In this document: positions 17,125 through 25,866 of the stretch, in pieces
Numbering within the stretch: position 1 is the stretch's first letter
Layout: each line of letters begins with the position of its first letter
Origin: Lachnospiraceae bacterium AD3010
Lineage (GTDB): Bacteria > Bacillota > Clostridia > Lachnospirales > Lachnospiraceae
Assembly: GCA_000622025.1 (NCBI GenBank)
Contig: KK211388.1
Coordinates: forward strand, 124,001 to 188,000
Direction of reading: 5' to 3'
Length of the DNA: 64,000 nucleotides
Program-made: the position numbers and the translations under genes
Notes under the pieces: model-generated
What the model was told of the DNA's origin: nothing
Seen by the model: only the letters and a program-made list of their open reading frames with translations
Databases searched by the model: none

Positions 17125-18018
17125 TTACGCCGGAAGCTGAATATAGATCCCCATTCCGAGTCCTTCCCTGCTCTTTGCATATATGGTCCCGCCATAGTAC
17201 TCCACGATGGCCTTTGCCTGTGCAAGTCCCAGACCGTTTCCGCTTACCCTGTTGCTTCCCTGGTAATTGAGCTCGAATATATGCTTTGTCTCATCCTCCG
17301 GCAGCCCCTCTCCCGTATCCTTCAAAACGATAAAGATATCGTCTCCTATAGTTGAAACGGTGATCACCAGACTTCCTGCCTTCCTCATATATTTTATGGA
17401 ATTATCTATAATGTTTCTGAACAGTATGAGAAGGCGGTTCGGATCCGCCTTTACCAGAAGGGTCCTGTTTGCAGAGGAAATATTGATCGCCATATTCACA
17501 TTCTTAGCATCAGCGAGGAATTCCTGCTTTGCTTCCTCCGCTATATCTATGATGTTCACGGTCTCGGATTTTCCTTCAGAGTCTGCAGGAGGAAGCAGTG
17601 CTCCGTAGTCCGTATGCTTTTCCACCTTTTCCTTTACTGCCTTTTCCTCCAGACCGGCTTTCTCCTCCTTAAGCTCTTCTATCTCCTTCTCGAAACAGCC
17701 GATCTTATCGTTCAGCTCCCCGATATTGGTATAAAGCTCGCTGATACGGCTTTCCCTTAAGTCCAGCTCCTCCTTCATCTTTTCCAGTTCCTTATTCTTT
17801 GCGGCTATCTCCATTCCGATATCCTGCTGATGGGTATCCGCAAAGCTGACTGTTGACGCAATATCCGCGTATGTTCTGTAGGAAAAGAAAATGAGACAAA
17901 GAGAATGTAACAGGAAGAAAAACACCACAAGATAAATGTCCTTCATAAAAAGACAATATATGGTTGCCGCGTAGAATATGCAGCTTAATACGAGCAGTAT
18001 CTTCTGAATAACAGACAT
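17125..18018 (-). CDS. Membrane coiled-coil histidine-kinase-like GHKL ATPase without an H-box
   Basis: 297 residues. Two N-terminal TM helices (about 4-24 and 28-48), a long coiled coil (about 70-135), then a HATPase_c domain (about 160-297). The N-box RNIIDNSIKYM (201-211), G1 DTGEGLP (234-240), F-box HIFELNYQG and G2 GNGLGLA (260-266) are intact, so ATP binding is expected. A normal HisKA dimerisation helix with a phosphoacceptor His preceded by S and followed by E/D is not seen; the coiled coil takes its place. It may phosphorylate a partner in trans or act as a conformational switch. It is in the CIS operon next to the FtsE-like and STAS genes. No response regulator is adjacent. Confidence 0.82.
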   Translation of the reverse strand: MSVIQKILLVLSCIFYAATIYCLFMKDIYLVVFFFLLHSLCLIFFSYRTYADIASTVSFADTHQQDIGMEIAAKNKELEKMKEELDLRESRISELYTNIGELNDKIGCFEKEIEELKEEKAGLEEKAVKEKVEKHTDYGALLPPADSEGKSETVNIIDIAEEAKQEFLADAKNVNMAINISSANRTLLVKADPNRLLILFRNIIDNSIKYMRKAGSLVITVSTIGDDIFIVLKDTGEGLPEDETKHIFELNYQGSNRVSGNGLGLAQAKAIVEYYGGTIYAKSREGLGMGIYIQLPA

Positions 18019-18040
18019 ATCTTAAATTTCCTTTCACTTA

Positions 18041-18724
18041 TTATTTTATCCGGACGTCAAAAGCGTTTAAATCACTGTTTTGGTCCAGAGAAATCTTTCT
18101 TCCGCCCTTAATAAGAGCTGCAGCAGTATCATAATCATGTGTAGCCATCAGCACGGTCGTTCCCTGCCTGTGCACGAGCTCGAGAAGCCTGAATATATCC
18201 CTTGATGACCCCGGATCCAGATTCCCTGTAGGTTCGTCTGCCAGAAGTATTTTCGGGTCATTTATTATGGCCCTTGCCATACAGACCTTTTGCTTCTCCC
18301 CTCCGGAGAGCTCCTTCGGGTAGCGCTTATGCAGTCTGTCAATACCCAGAAGCTTCAGGATATCTGTTATCCTCTTTTCCTTATCCTTCCCGCTGCCTCC
18401 GGTAACATTAAGTGTGACCTCCAGATTTCCGAAAACCGTGTACTCATCAAACAGCCTGAAATCCTGAAAGATCACTCCTATCCCCCTTCTGTAAAAGGGT
18501 ATCTCACCCGGTTTAATGGCTGAGAGATCGCGGCCGTCCACCACTATCCTCCCGCTGTCAGGCTCTGTTTCCTTAAGGAGCATCTTTATGAGTGTGCTTT
18601 TCCCGCTTCCGCTCCTCCCGGTAAGGATAGCGAATTCGCCTTCCTCGATAAACTCGCTGAAATCTGTAAATACCGGCTTCTCACTCTCCCCGAAGTTTTT
18701 TTTGATATTCTCAAAGCTTATCAT
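18041..18724 (-). CDS. FtsE-like ABC ATPase in the CIS operon (no FtsX partner)
   Basis: 227 residues. Walker A TGRSGSGKST (35-44), the FtsE-typical Q-loop IGVIFQDFRLFDEYTVF (82-98), signature LSGGEKQ (139-145), Walker [13 protein letters not shown] (159-170) and switch His in MATHDYD. FtsE normally works with the permease FtsX to activate peptidoglycan hydrolases at the septum. No FtsX-like permease is encoded nearby; neighbours are STAS, a two-TM GHKL protein and the TM-SH3b protein. It could drive wall remodelling for CIS passage through one of these membrane proteins (inference). It is a divergent, cluster-specific paralogue rather than the housekeeping ftsE, judged by context. Confidence 0.85.
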   Translation of the reverse strand: MISFENIKKNFGESEKPVFTDFSEFIEEGEFAILTGRSGSGKSTLIKMLLKETEPDSGRIVVDGRDLSAIKPGEIPFYRRGIGVIFQDFRLFDEYTVFGNLEVTLNVTGGSGKDKEKRITDILKLLGIDRLHKRYPKELSGGEKQKVCMARAIINDPKILLADEPTGNLDPGSSRDIFRLLELVHRQGTTVLMATHDYDTAAALIKGGRKISLDQNSDLNAFDVRIK

Positions 18725-18727
18725 CTT

Positions 18728-19027
18728 CTAGCGGATATCAAGTAGCTTATCAAAGCCCGTCACCCTGAAGACATCACTTACTGCAGGACTGACATTCAGA
18801 ACCACAAAGCTGCCTCCCTTTGACTCTGCGGTCTTCTTTCCAAGCAAAAGAGCCCTGAGTGCGGCACTGGACAGCTGGATAACACCCTCCATATCCAGCG
18901 TGACGGTATTTGAATAAAGAAATGACTTGAGCAGCCTGTCCTGGAATTCCGCGCAGTTAGCGCCGTCTATCCTTCCTTCCACCTCCAGGTGCACATTTCC
19001 CCCGTTTCTCTCTTCCGTAATGTTCAT
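18728..19027 (-). CDS. STAS-domain protein (SpoIIAA/RsbV-like anti-sigma antagonist)
   Basis: 99 residues covering a single STAS domain. The strand-helix segment TVTLDMEGVIQLSSAALRALL carries adjacent serines (Ser53, Ser54) where family members have the phosphorylated DSSG serine, though Asp and Gly are replaced. The C-terminal half (FVVLNVSPAVSDVFRVTGF) is typical. It is co-transcribed with CIS genes, 22 bp after the gpI-like gene and 3 bp before the FtsE-like gene. It may be the target of the SpoIIE-type phosphatase at 9931-11619, but no RsbW-type kinase or sigma factor is encoded in the window. Confidence 0.87.
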   Translation of the reverse strand: MNITEERNGGNVHLEVEGRIDGANCAEFQDRLLKSFLYSNTVTLDMEGVIQLSSAALRALLLGKKTAESKGGSFVVLNVSPAVSDVFRVTGFDKLLDIR

Positions 19028-19049
19028 AAGTAAAGGTGTCTCTCCTTCC

Positions 19050-20153
19050 CTACAGCAAAACCGTTATTCCGTCCATGGAGATCTCCTGATCCAGAACGGC
19101 CTTGCTCTCCTCAGGCAGCCTTGTGTTTATATCAAGGTAGCTGTTGGAATCGGCAGTAGGCCTCTCATCAAGCTGAGCCATGGATATACGGGTTCTAAGC
19201 GGCTTATACTGATTCAGGATATAAAGTGCCTGATGCCTTAATTCCTCGGTAATATGACGCTTAACCAGTATGGTAACATCATATATTCCCCGTGCCTTAA
19301 AGTTTTCGGGAAGCTCGATCTCTTCCTCCATGATTGCTGAACGTACAAGATTATGTTCTATTATAACAGGTTTTTCCCTGAGTATGATCTCAAGTATGCG
19401 TTCAACCGCTTTTCTGGTTCCCTTCATACGGTTTAAGCTGTATGCCTCCTTCACAAGCTGCCGGAGAACATCCTCCTCCAGGAAGCCTCCGGAAAGATCC
19501 ATACCCATCCAGCCTCCGTATATGATCAGCTGTTCTTCGTTGCACTTGTCAAGATCAAGCACATCCGACAGGGAATCGATATCTCTCTGGAAATCATTGT
19601 ATATGGACGAAAAAACGGAAACATATCTATGGAAAAAGCTGTTTCTCTGTCTGTATACCTCCGGGTATGTAGCCATGAAATTATCCCCTGTGCTGTCAAG
19701 GACGATATCAGAGATATTCAGGCTTCCTTCACCGGAAACCTCTATTGCTATGAAGATATACTGGCCCGAAACATCGTAGAGCAGACAGTCGGAGCATCCG
19801 TTTATCCGGATAGCACCCATCCTTTTCAGGAATTCGGTCTTCTCCCTTACATCAGCTTCCTCCCCGCAGAGATATTTATCAATATCCATTCCTGCAGCTT
19901 CCGTAAGCCTTTCCCTATTATCGGTTGATAGAATATAAACCGTCAATGCGGCTTCATCCGATCCGACGGCCTTAAAGGAGAGCCTTCCCCACTCTGCTCC
20001 CTTAACCGTGGAATCGATCCCCTTAAGGAATACCGCGTGGAAGATCTCTCCGGGATCAAAGGTAAGGGCCGTGGGGTTTTCTTCCGGATCGTAGAAAAAT
20101 CCCCTGTGGCTTCCCTCCATTATTCTGTTTTTTCTTATGGAATATCTGGGCAT
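19050..20153 (-). CDS. CIS baseplate protein, P2 gpI-like (phage tail protein I)
   Basis: 367 residues. The N-terminal half (about 1-160) is a beta-rich domain not recognised. The C-terminal half resembles the phage P2 gpI/tail protein I family: a helical core with YPEVYRQRNSFFHRYVSVF, ERDIDSL-like DFQRDIDSLSDVLD, and YGGWMGMDLSGGF, followed by EAYSLNRMKGTRKAVERIL. In CIS particles this family sits at the baseplate edge and connects to tail fibres. It follows the two baseplate-J-like genes, as in many tail clusters. The N-terminal extension may be the fibre-attachment or receptor-binding part (inference). Confidence 0.83.
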   Translation of the reverse strand: MPRYSIRKNRIMEGSHRGFFYDPEENPTALTFDPGEIFHAVFLKGIDSTVKGAEWGRLSFKAVGSDEAALTVYILSTDNRERLTEAAGMDIDKYLCGEEADVREKTEFLKRMGAIRINGCSDCLLYDVSGQYIFIAIEVSGEGSLNISDIVLDSTGDNFMATYPEVYRQRNSFFHRYVSVFSSIYNDFQRDIDSLSDVLDLDKCNEEQLIIYGGWMGMDLSGGFLEEDVLRQLVKEAYSLNRMKGTRKAVERILEIILREKPVIIEHNLVRSAIMEEEIELPENFKARGIYDVTILVKRHITEELRHQALYILNQYKPLRTRISMAQLDERPTADSNSYLDINTRLPEESKAVLDQEISMDGITVLL

Positions 20154-20197
20154 ATCCTTTCTATGCCGCTCCTTTCATAAACGCTTATTTGATATCA

Positions 20198-22285
20198 TCA
20201 GCTGCTTACTATCTCAATATCCAGATTCCCGGGATAGAGGAGACAGTTTTCCTTCGGATAAATGTTTGAATCCCTGAGAGTCGCATATTTTACATTCTCC
20301 GGCCTCATATAGAGTTCATAAACATATTCCACGCAGTCCAGCTCCTCCATTACGTGAAAAACATCCTCGAAATGGAGCACATCGCCGAAATTATTATCTC
20401 CGGAAATATAATCGAGCTTCTTCTTCAAAGCTGTTTCTATATGCATAAGGGCATCGCTGAAATGCCTCTTTACATACACTGTGGTCTTTACTGACACCTT
20501 CGTATATACGGGAGACAGTATCTGGAATCTTGTGGTGATAAGCCTTCTTTCGAAAAGCGTCTCGTTTATCGACTTCCTGTACTCCTCCGAAAGTGTGGGG
20601 AACTCTTCGTCTGTTCCGGGCATGACGGCGATATGGACTATATTCTCCATCTCATCCATAACTGCCCTGGTCTTTCTGATACAAAGTCCGGGCGTAGCCG
20701 CCACCACTCTCTCGTAATCGCCAGCGGTAGTGCAGGTGTAGGGGGTAAAGATATCGTCCCTGAAGCGGCTCCTTACCTCCTCAAGGCTCTCCCTGTACGC
20801 CCCTCCGTTTCCGGGTCCCGGATTGTAGAATACGGGATCTCCTTCGATCTCAAGAGCCTTCAGGCTGTTGCCGGCTCTGATATTCCCCCTGGCTCCGTCG
20901 GTTACCGCGGCAGAGGCCATGAAGAGCTCTGCTCCTATGTAGTCCCCTGCATCCTCTATTATGATCTTCCCGTCATTCTCAAGAAGATGGAAGGTCAGGG
21001 CATCCCCCTCGTTTTTCCCGGGACGCACAAAGTTGAAGATCTCTCCTCCGTCTTCATCATATCTCTTTGCTATGAGACAGAAGCTGTCGGGTACTATGTG
21101 CTTTAATGGAAGCTCCAGCTCCTGGTCATCATACCCGAGAACCTGTCCTATGCGGTAGCGCCGCATAACCTCTTCACTGTAAAGTACGACACGCACTGCA
21201 TCCTTCGTCTTAAAGGGTACATAGCCGAAGGCCTCCTCGTCAAAAGTCAGGGAAAACCTTCTCTTTCCCTTCCTCTCGTAGAGACAGCACCTGCCCTTTT
21301 TCCCGTAGCCCGTTACCAGCTCATATCTTCTGTAGGATGATCCCTTCTTTTCCTTGGCAAATACCAGAACGTACTCATCCTCAAAGGGGCTGGTTATCTC
21401 CAGTCTGTCCGTTTTCTGGCTGGTGATGGAAAGGGATCTGGAATTTTTCTGCCATACCTCGAATAGGAAGCCGTTTACGGACTTGAATCTCGGTACCACA
21501 TCATAGCTTGCGTGAGTCAGTGTAGCCCTTATGCAATAGCCCTTTACCGGAGTTCCTTCGAAGGGTGCGGCCTTTATTTCCGGGATCCTGAATTTTATCT
21601 CTCCGCTTAAAAGAAAGGCACCAGTATAATCGTGAACCTTCAGTTCCTTAAAGCCCTCAGCGGTATAGTATTCCCATTTAAGAGATGCAAAGATATTGTC
21701 CGAGCGATCGGTGACGGGATTGCGGTTAAACCTGGTATCTATAGAGATATAAAAGCAGGTATCGCTTCCCGGGTCCGGAAAAGCATTGGAAACAAAGTAT
21801 ATGCAGTCACCGGTCTTTGGTTCTTCTCCGAATACCCTGGCGGACATTCTGTATTCCCTGTCGCTTAAGAAACTGAAATCATGGAAGGAACCGCCAAAAT
21901 CGGAAAAAATCCCTGTCAGAGAAATGCCGCCTGTATTCACGGCCTTCTTTGTCTCAAAGACCAGATCCCCAAGCTTAAACTTCTGGTTTGCGCTCAGGCG
22001 AAAGCTTTTCTCCGTATCCACCGGAGACAGGAGGACCCTCGCGCACTTTGCCCTGGAGGGTGTGAAGCCCGCCATCTTCAGAAGCTTAAATCTGGTCTCA
22101 AAGTCCAGATCGCTAATATATGAGCCCTGAAGCGCTTCAAAGGCTATGAGGTTTTCCATAATGGTTATTCCGGGATCGGAGGCATTGTAGTTTGTCCATT
22201 CCTCCGAAATAAGGGGCAGGGCGCTAAGGCTATCCGCCATCCTCTCCTGATATGTTCTTCCCGAAATCTCTTCTATACGCAGCAT
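20198..22285 (-). CDS. CIS baseplate wedge protein, baseplate-J-like (Afp12-like)
   Basis: 695 residues. The N-terminus carries the family motif TNYNASDPGITIMENLIAF. The C-terminal third includes RFRDDIFTPYTCTTAGDYERVVAATPGLCIRKTRAV, typical of gpJ/Afp12 wedges, then LITTRFQILSPVYTKVSVK and a short C-terminal domain. It forms part of the baseplate that triggers sheath contraction. It lies 13 bp downstream of the longer J-like gene, the same pairing as Afp11/Afp12. Confidence 0.9.
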   Translation of the reverse strand: MLRIEEISGRTYQERMADSLSALPLISEEWTNYNASDPGITIMENLIAFEALQGSYISDLDFETRFKLLKMAGFTPSRAKCARVLLSPVDTEKSFRLSANQKFKLGDLVFETKKAVNTGGISLTGIFSDFGGSFHDFSFLSDREYRMSARVFGEEPKTGDCIYFVSNAFPDPGSDTCFYISIDTRFNRNPVTDRSDNIFASLKWEYYTAEGFKELKVHDYTGAFLLSGEIKFRIPEIKAAPFEGTPVKGYCIRATLTHASYDVVPRFKSVNGFLFEVWQKNSRSLSITSQKTDRLEITSPFEDEYVLVFAKEKKGSSYRRYELVTGYGKKGRCCLYERKGKRRFSLTFDEEAFGYVPFKTKDAVRVVLYSEEVMRRYRIGQVLGYDDQELELPLKHIVPDSFCLIAKRYDEDGGEIFNFVRPGKNEGDALTFHLLENDGKIIIEDAGDYIGAELFMASAAVTDGARGNIRAGNSLKALEIEGDPVFYNPGPGNGGAYRESLEEVRSRFRDDIFTPYTCTTAGDYERVVAATPGLCIRKTRAVMDEMENIVHIAVMPGTDEEFPTLSEEYRKSINETLFERRLITTRFQILSPVYTKVSVKTTVYVKRHFSDALMHIETALKKKLDYISGDNNFGDVLHFEDVFHVMEELDCVEYVYELYMRPENVKYATLRDSNIYPKENCLLYPGNLDIEIVSS

Positions 22286-22298
22286 CTGTCTTTCTCCG

Positions 22299-25200
22299 TT
22301 AATCAGTTGACGACAGGTTGATATACACCTTATGTTCTCCGGATTTTACCACCATAAAAGGAGTGACCTTGAGATCCGAAATGTCGGTTTCATGGGCGCC
22401 ATTCCTGTCTACGTAATTCGCTATAACCGAAATCTTTCTAATCACAGCCTTGCTCTTTAATGAGGCAAGCTTCATCATTAACTGACTCTGCTTGGGAATG
22501 ACCCCGATATCCCAGCCCTCGTTCTCACCATCGGACACGGGATTGAAATAATCAGTAAGGGTGCTCTTTATGAGGTTCTGTGTTTCAAAGCTTTCGTCGA
22601 TACTTCCCACATCCGCCCAGACATTGACCGATACACTCACGAATACAGGCTCCACTATGTGTATATTCTCCGGAGAGACGGTTACAGACGATATGGTGAG
22701 GAGATACTTCTTAAGCTCCTCGGAGATACTGTGGAAGGAGAAGGAGCCGTCCGCAAAATCCCTCATTAAGAGCACAAAGGAAATGTCGGCATCATTATAA
22801 TCTCCGCTTATGGTATCTCCGGCAATGCATGCCACCTTGTCTATGCTGTCGGAGTAGCTTAATATCGTCCATTTATAGTCGTTTGCGGACACAAGCCTCC
22901 CCCGTCCGTATATGACATTGGCACCCCGGCGAAGGGCCGCGTGGACCGTCTCCATATTGGAGCCTCCGTAGGAGCGTACAGGATTTATGACGCTGTCCAT
23001 ATAGAGCTCTGTTCCGGCAAACTCGCTTATGGCTCCGGCTGCCACATTCCCGTCATAACCGTTGCTTATTCGTACACGTACCTTAAATGATACGTCATCC
23101 ACGATCCTTGGGATATCGGCCTTCTTGCCGTCGGAAAAGATGATCTCATTAACGGCCCTGTCTATCATGTAGACCCGTCTGCCGGTTTTATTTAAGAAGC
23201 TGTCCGTCTCCTCCCACTTCACATATGCAGCAGAGATGTTTCCCAGCATATCGTACTCGACCCGGATGGAACCCGGATCATTTTCCTTCAGCTTCTCGAT
23301 CTCCTCAGGGGAAAGAGAGCCCTTCTCATTCACCCATACCTCGGCATCCAGGATATTACCCTGTGGAAGATTGAAGTGCATGTTCGGTCCCGACTCATTG
23401 ATATAATAATTCTCTTCGTTGCCGGTGACTATATTTGAAACACCCACAACATTAACAAGTATCCGCTGGATCTTCGGCAGGAAGAGGCTGTTCTCCGCTT
23501 CGCTCTGGACCTGCACCCGGCTTATCCTTATCCATATCCTCCTTCTGTCCTCCAGTGTCACAAAGGCCATATCTGACGGAGGTATGAACATGACCGAACC
23601 GGATCTTGAGAAATTCAGTGTATGATCCACCACCTTCATCCTCTTGAAGCCATGGATGCTGCTGTATTCAAAGCGGCACTTTAAGAAGCTTGTATTGATG
23701 GCCTCCGAAAGCTCGAAATAAAGGCTTACCGGTCCTCCCTCCATTTTTTTGTCAAAGCCGAGATACAGTGCATCATCACTGTATTTCCCGCCGGACAATA
23801 CCACAAAGGGATTTCCGGACTTTACCTCTCTGGTGATCTCTCTCCGCTGGGTACCGGCAAAAAGGTAGGTTCTTCCCGGTGCCACAAAGTGTCCGCGGAA
23901 GGAGAAGGATACCTTCATATCCGAGATAATCGGATAATGATGTATTCCCGGTCTTAAGAAGCAGTTGTCGGATTTGATGAGCCTCATCCTAATGGCACGT
24001 CCCATATAGGCACCGCTCTGTGTACCCACCCAGTCATCGGGACAGATAAAGGATATCTCATAATCCCCGGCGTCAACACGGGCGAATATTTCCGACACAT
24101 CACTGTTGCAATGCAGCTTTTTCCAGCCCGTTCCGTTAAAATACTCAAGGATTATCTCATCCGCGTACGCGTCAGCCGGAATATCCGCTGCGATAACCTT
24201 CGGCTTTCTCTTGAATACCTTAAGCTGCACCTCTTCCTCCTGCCTGGTGAGATACAGTCCCTTTTCTCCGTAATTCACATGGAAGGTAAGGGTTATCATT
24301 GCCCCTCCCTTCGAGAAATATACATCTGACCCGAGATAGCATTCATTATATACTGAAAGGGTATCGGTAAAGGGCTCGAATTTATCGATATCCATATCGA
24401 TGCTTCCGTCATTCACAAATTCGAGAGGCCTTTCCCGTCCCGAAGATGAAAGGGAGATACCCTCCGCCTCAATGTCCTGCTTTATGGTGTTCTCGGCTTC
24501 CAGTATGACGACAGCATACTCTCTGTTACCCAGATTGAATTTGGCATTCAGATCATGCTTTTCAAGCTCGAAGGTCTCCCCGTCCTCCTTTAGTTCTACC
24601 CTGTCAAAATCCTTAAGCCCGCTCTTTGAATAATACCTGAACCGGAACTCCCCTTTCCCGATCTTTTCATTAAGCTCCGGATTTCCGGAAAGTCTTATAT
24701 AGATAGGCTCATCTTCCAGATCGAAGACGGATTCATGGTAAAGGATAAGTATGCTTCTGGCGATATTCCCCTTTTCGGAGAAAAGCACAAAGGGGCGTAT
24801 GGTATTTCTTCCACGTTCCTCTTCTGCTCCGGTTTCTTCCTCACTTACCCCGGTCTCTTCCTCACTCTCCTCCTCTTCATCGCGGATCTCCACACCCTCA
24901 ACTATTTCCGGGTCATGGTATTTCCCGAGAAGAGGCACAAAGGTGCCCTCCTCCCTGTCGGTCATAAAGGCATCAACTATCCTGGAGCTTGTGACATAGA
25001 TCTCCCTGTCGGTCTCGAAGAGAACGTTCCCGCTGCTGTCCGGTCCCGATGCAGCCACGAGCCTGGTTCCCTTTCTCACCATGGTTCCCGGTACCGAGTT
25101 CTCTATAAGGTTAAACTGCACAAGGCTCCCCGCAGGTTTGGCAGGCTTAAGAGAGATATCCAGCATATTCACGAATTCCGCGTGATACCTGTCCATCATA

Positions 25201-25367
25201 CGGTTTACAAGCCCCACGTTCTCCTGCATCTGTATCGCAAAGATCTTTGCGATCGCAGAGCCTATGTCCGGATCGCTTCTGTCAAAATGCCACTCCGGCA
25301 CATACTGCGCGGCAAGCTCCTCTATTCTGTTTTCGGTGTCCTGTATGGAGCAATCGTAAAGCTTCAT
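22299..25367 (-). CDS. CIS baseplate wedge protein, large baseplate-J-like (Afp11-like)
   Basis: 1022 residues. N-terminal motif PEWHFDRSDPDIGSAIAKIF is a divergent version of the J/Afp11 pattern. Central beta-rich domains (about 300-700) include a Glu-rich loop (about 155-185, EEEESEEETG). The C-terminal region VRSYGGSNMETVHAALRRG, then RGRLVSANDYKWTILS and VEPVFVSVSVNVWADV follows the gpJ pattern. The length is typical for Afp11-like wedges. Its ATG directly follows the TAA of the gp25-like gene, so the two are coupled. Confidence 0.89.
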   Translation of the reverse strand: MKLYDCSIQDTENRIEELAAQYVPEWHFDRSDPDIGSAIAKIFAIQMQENVGLVNRMMDRYHAEFVNMLDISLKPAKPAGSLVQFNLIENSVPGTMVRKGTRLVAASGPDSSGNVLFETDREIYVTSSRIVDAFMTDREEGTFVPLLGKYHDPEIVEGVEIRDEEEESEEETGVSEEETGAEEERGRNTIRPFVLFSEKGNIARSILILYHESVFDLEDEPIYIRLSGNPELNEKIGKGEFRFRYYSKSGLKDFDRVELKEDGETFELEKHDLNAKFNLGNREYAVVILEAENTIKQDIEAEGISLSSSGRERPLEFVNDGSIDMDIDKFEPFTDTLSVYNECYLGSDVYFSKGGAMITLTFHVNYGEKGLYLTRQEEEVQLKVFKRKPKVIAADIPADAYADEIILEYFNGTGWKKLHCNSDVSEIFARVDAGDYEISFICPDDWVGTQSGAYMGRAIRMRLIKSDNCFLRPGIHHYPIISDMKVSFSFRGHFVAPGRTYLFAGTQRREITREVKSGNPFVVLSGGKYSDDALYLGFDKKMEGGPVSLYFELSEAINTSFLKCRFEYSSIHGFKRMKVVDHTLNFSRSGSVMFIPPSDMAFVTLEDRRRIWIRISRVQVQSEAENSLFLPKIQRILVNVVGVSNIVTGNEENYYINESGPNMHFNLPQGNILDAEVWVNEKGSLSPEEIEKLKENDPGSIRVEYDMLGNISAAYVKWEETDSFLNKTGRRVYMIDRAVNEIIFSDGKKADIPRIVDDVSFKVRVRISNGYDGNVAAGAISEFAGTELYMDSVINPVRSYGGSNMETVHAALRRGANVIYGRGRLVSANDYKWTILSYSDSIDKVACIAGDTISGDYNDADISFVLLMRDFADGSFSFHSISEELKKYLLTISSVTVSPENIHIVEPVFVSVSVNVWADVGSIDESFETQNLIKSTLTDYFNPVSDGENEGWDIGVIPKQSQLMMKLASLKSKAVIRKISVIANYVDRNGAHETDISDLKVTPFMVVKSGEHKVYINLSSTD

Positions 25368-25850
25368 TTATGATCCGCTCTCCTCCAAGTCGTTATACTC
25401 GCCCTCATAGCCTTCAGCTATCAGATCCCCTTCCTCGTTCTCATTCATCTCCTTTGTACCGTTATCCAAATAGAAGGGGAATACCATATTGTCCCTGGTA
25501 TTGGTATCCCTGACAAGGTACTCAAGGTTTATGTATATCACACCCTGCTTGTCCCGGTATTCGGTGGTGACGTCAAGATCCGCGACCCTGGGCTCCTGAT
25601 CCATTATGGTCTGGGTGATATTCCTCCTTAATATGGACATCATGGTAGTCCCTGTATCCATAAAGGTATAATTCATTATGTCCGAACCGAAAGATGGACG
25701 CACCAGCCTCTCAGTTCTCTGTGTCATAAGTATAAGATATATTGATTCCTTTACTGACCTGTCTCCGGAAACCGTCATGAATCTTCCGGTTGCCGGATCG
25801 ATCTCTACCGGGAACTTACATCCCGTTCCTAGAAATTTGTTTTCAGCCAT
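25368..25850 (-). CDS. CIS baseplate protein, gp25-like (Afp9-like)
   Basis: 160 residues. It matches the gp25/gpW lysozyme-fold family of tail baseplates: VKESIYLILMTQRTERLVRP followed by FGSDIMNYTFMD, with the conserved Glu-Arg. It connects the wedge to the sheath. A C-terminal acidic tail (about 135-160) is unusual. It lies between the spike gene and the two J-like genes, the usual order. Confidence 0.93.
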   Translation of the reverse strand: MAENKFLGTGCKFPVEIDPATGRFMTVSGDRSVKESIYLILMTQRTERLVRPSFGSDIMNYTFMDTGTTMMSILRRNITQTIMDQEPRVADLDVTTEYRDKQGVIYINLEYLVRDTNTRDNMVFPFYLDNGTKEMNENEEGDLIAEGYEGEYNDLEESGS

Positions 25851-25866
25851 AGCTTCTCATTTCCTG

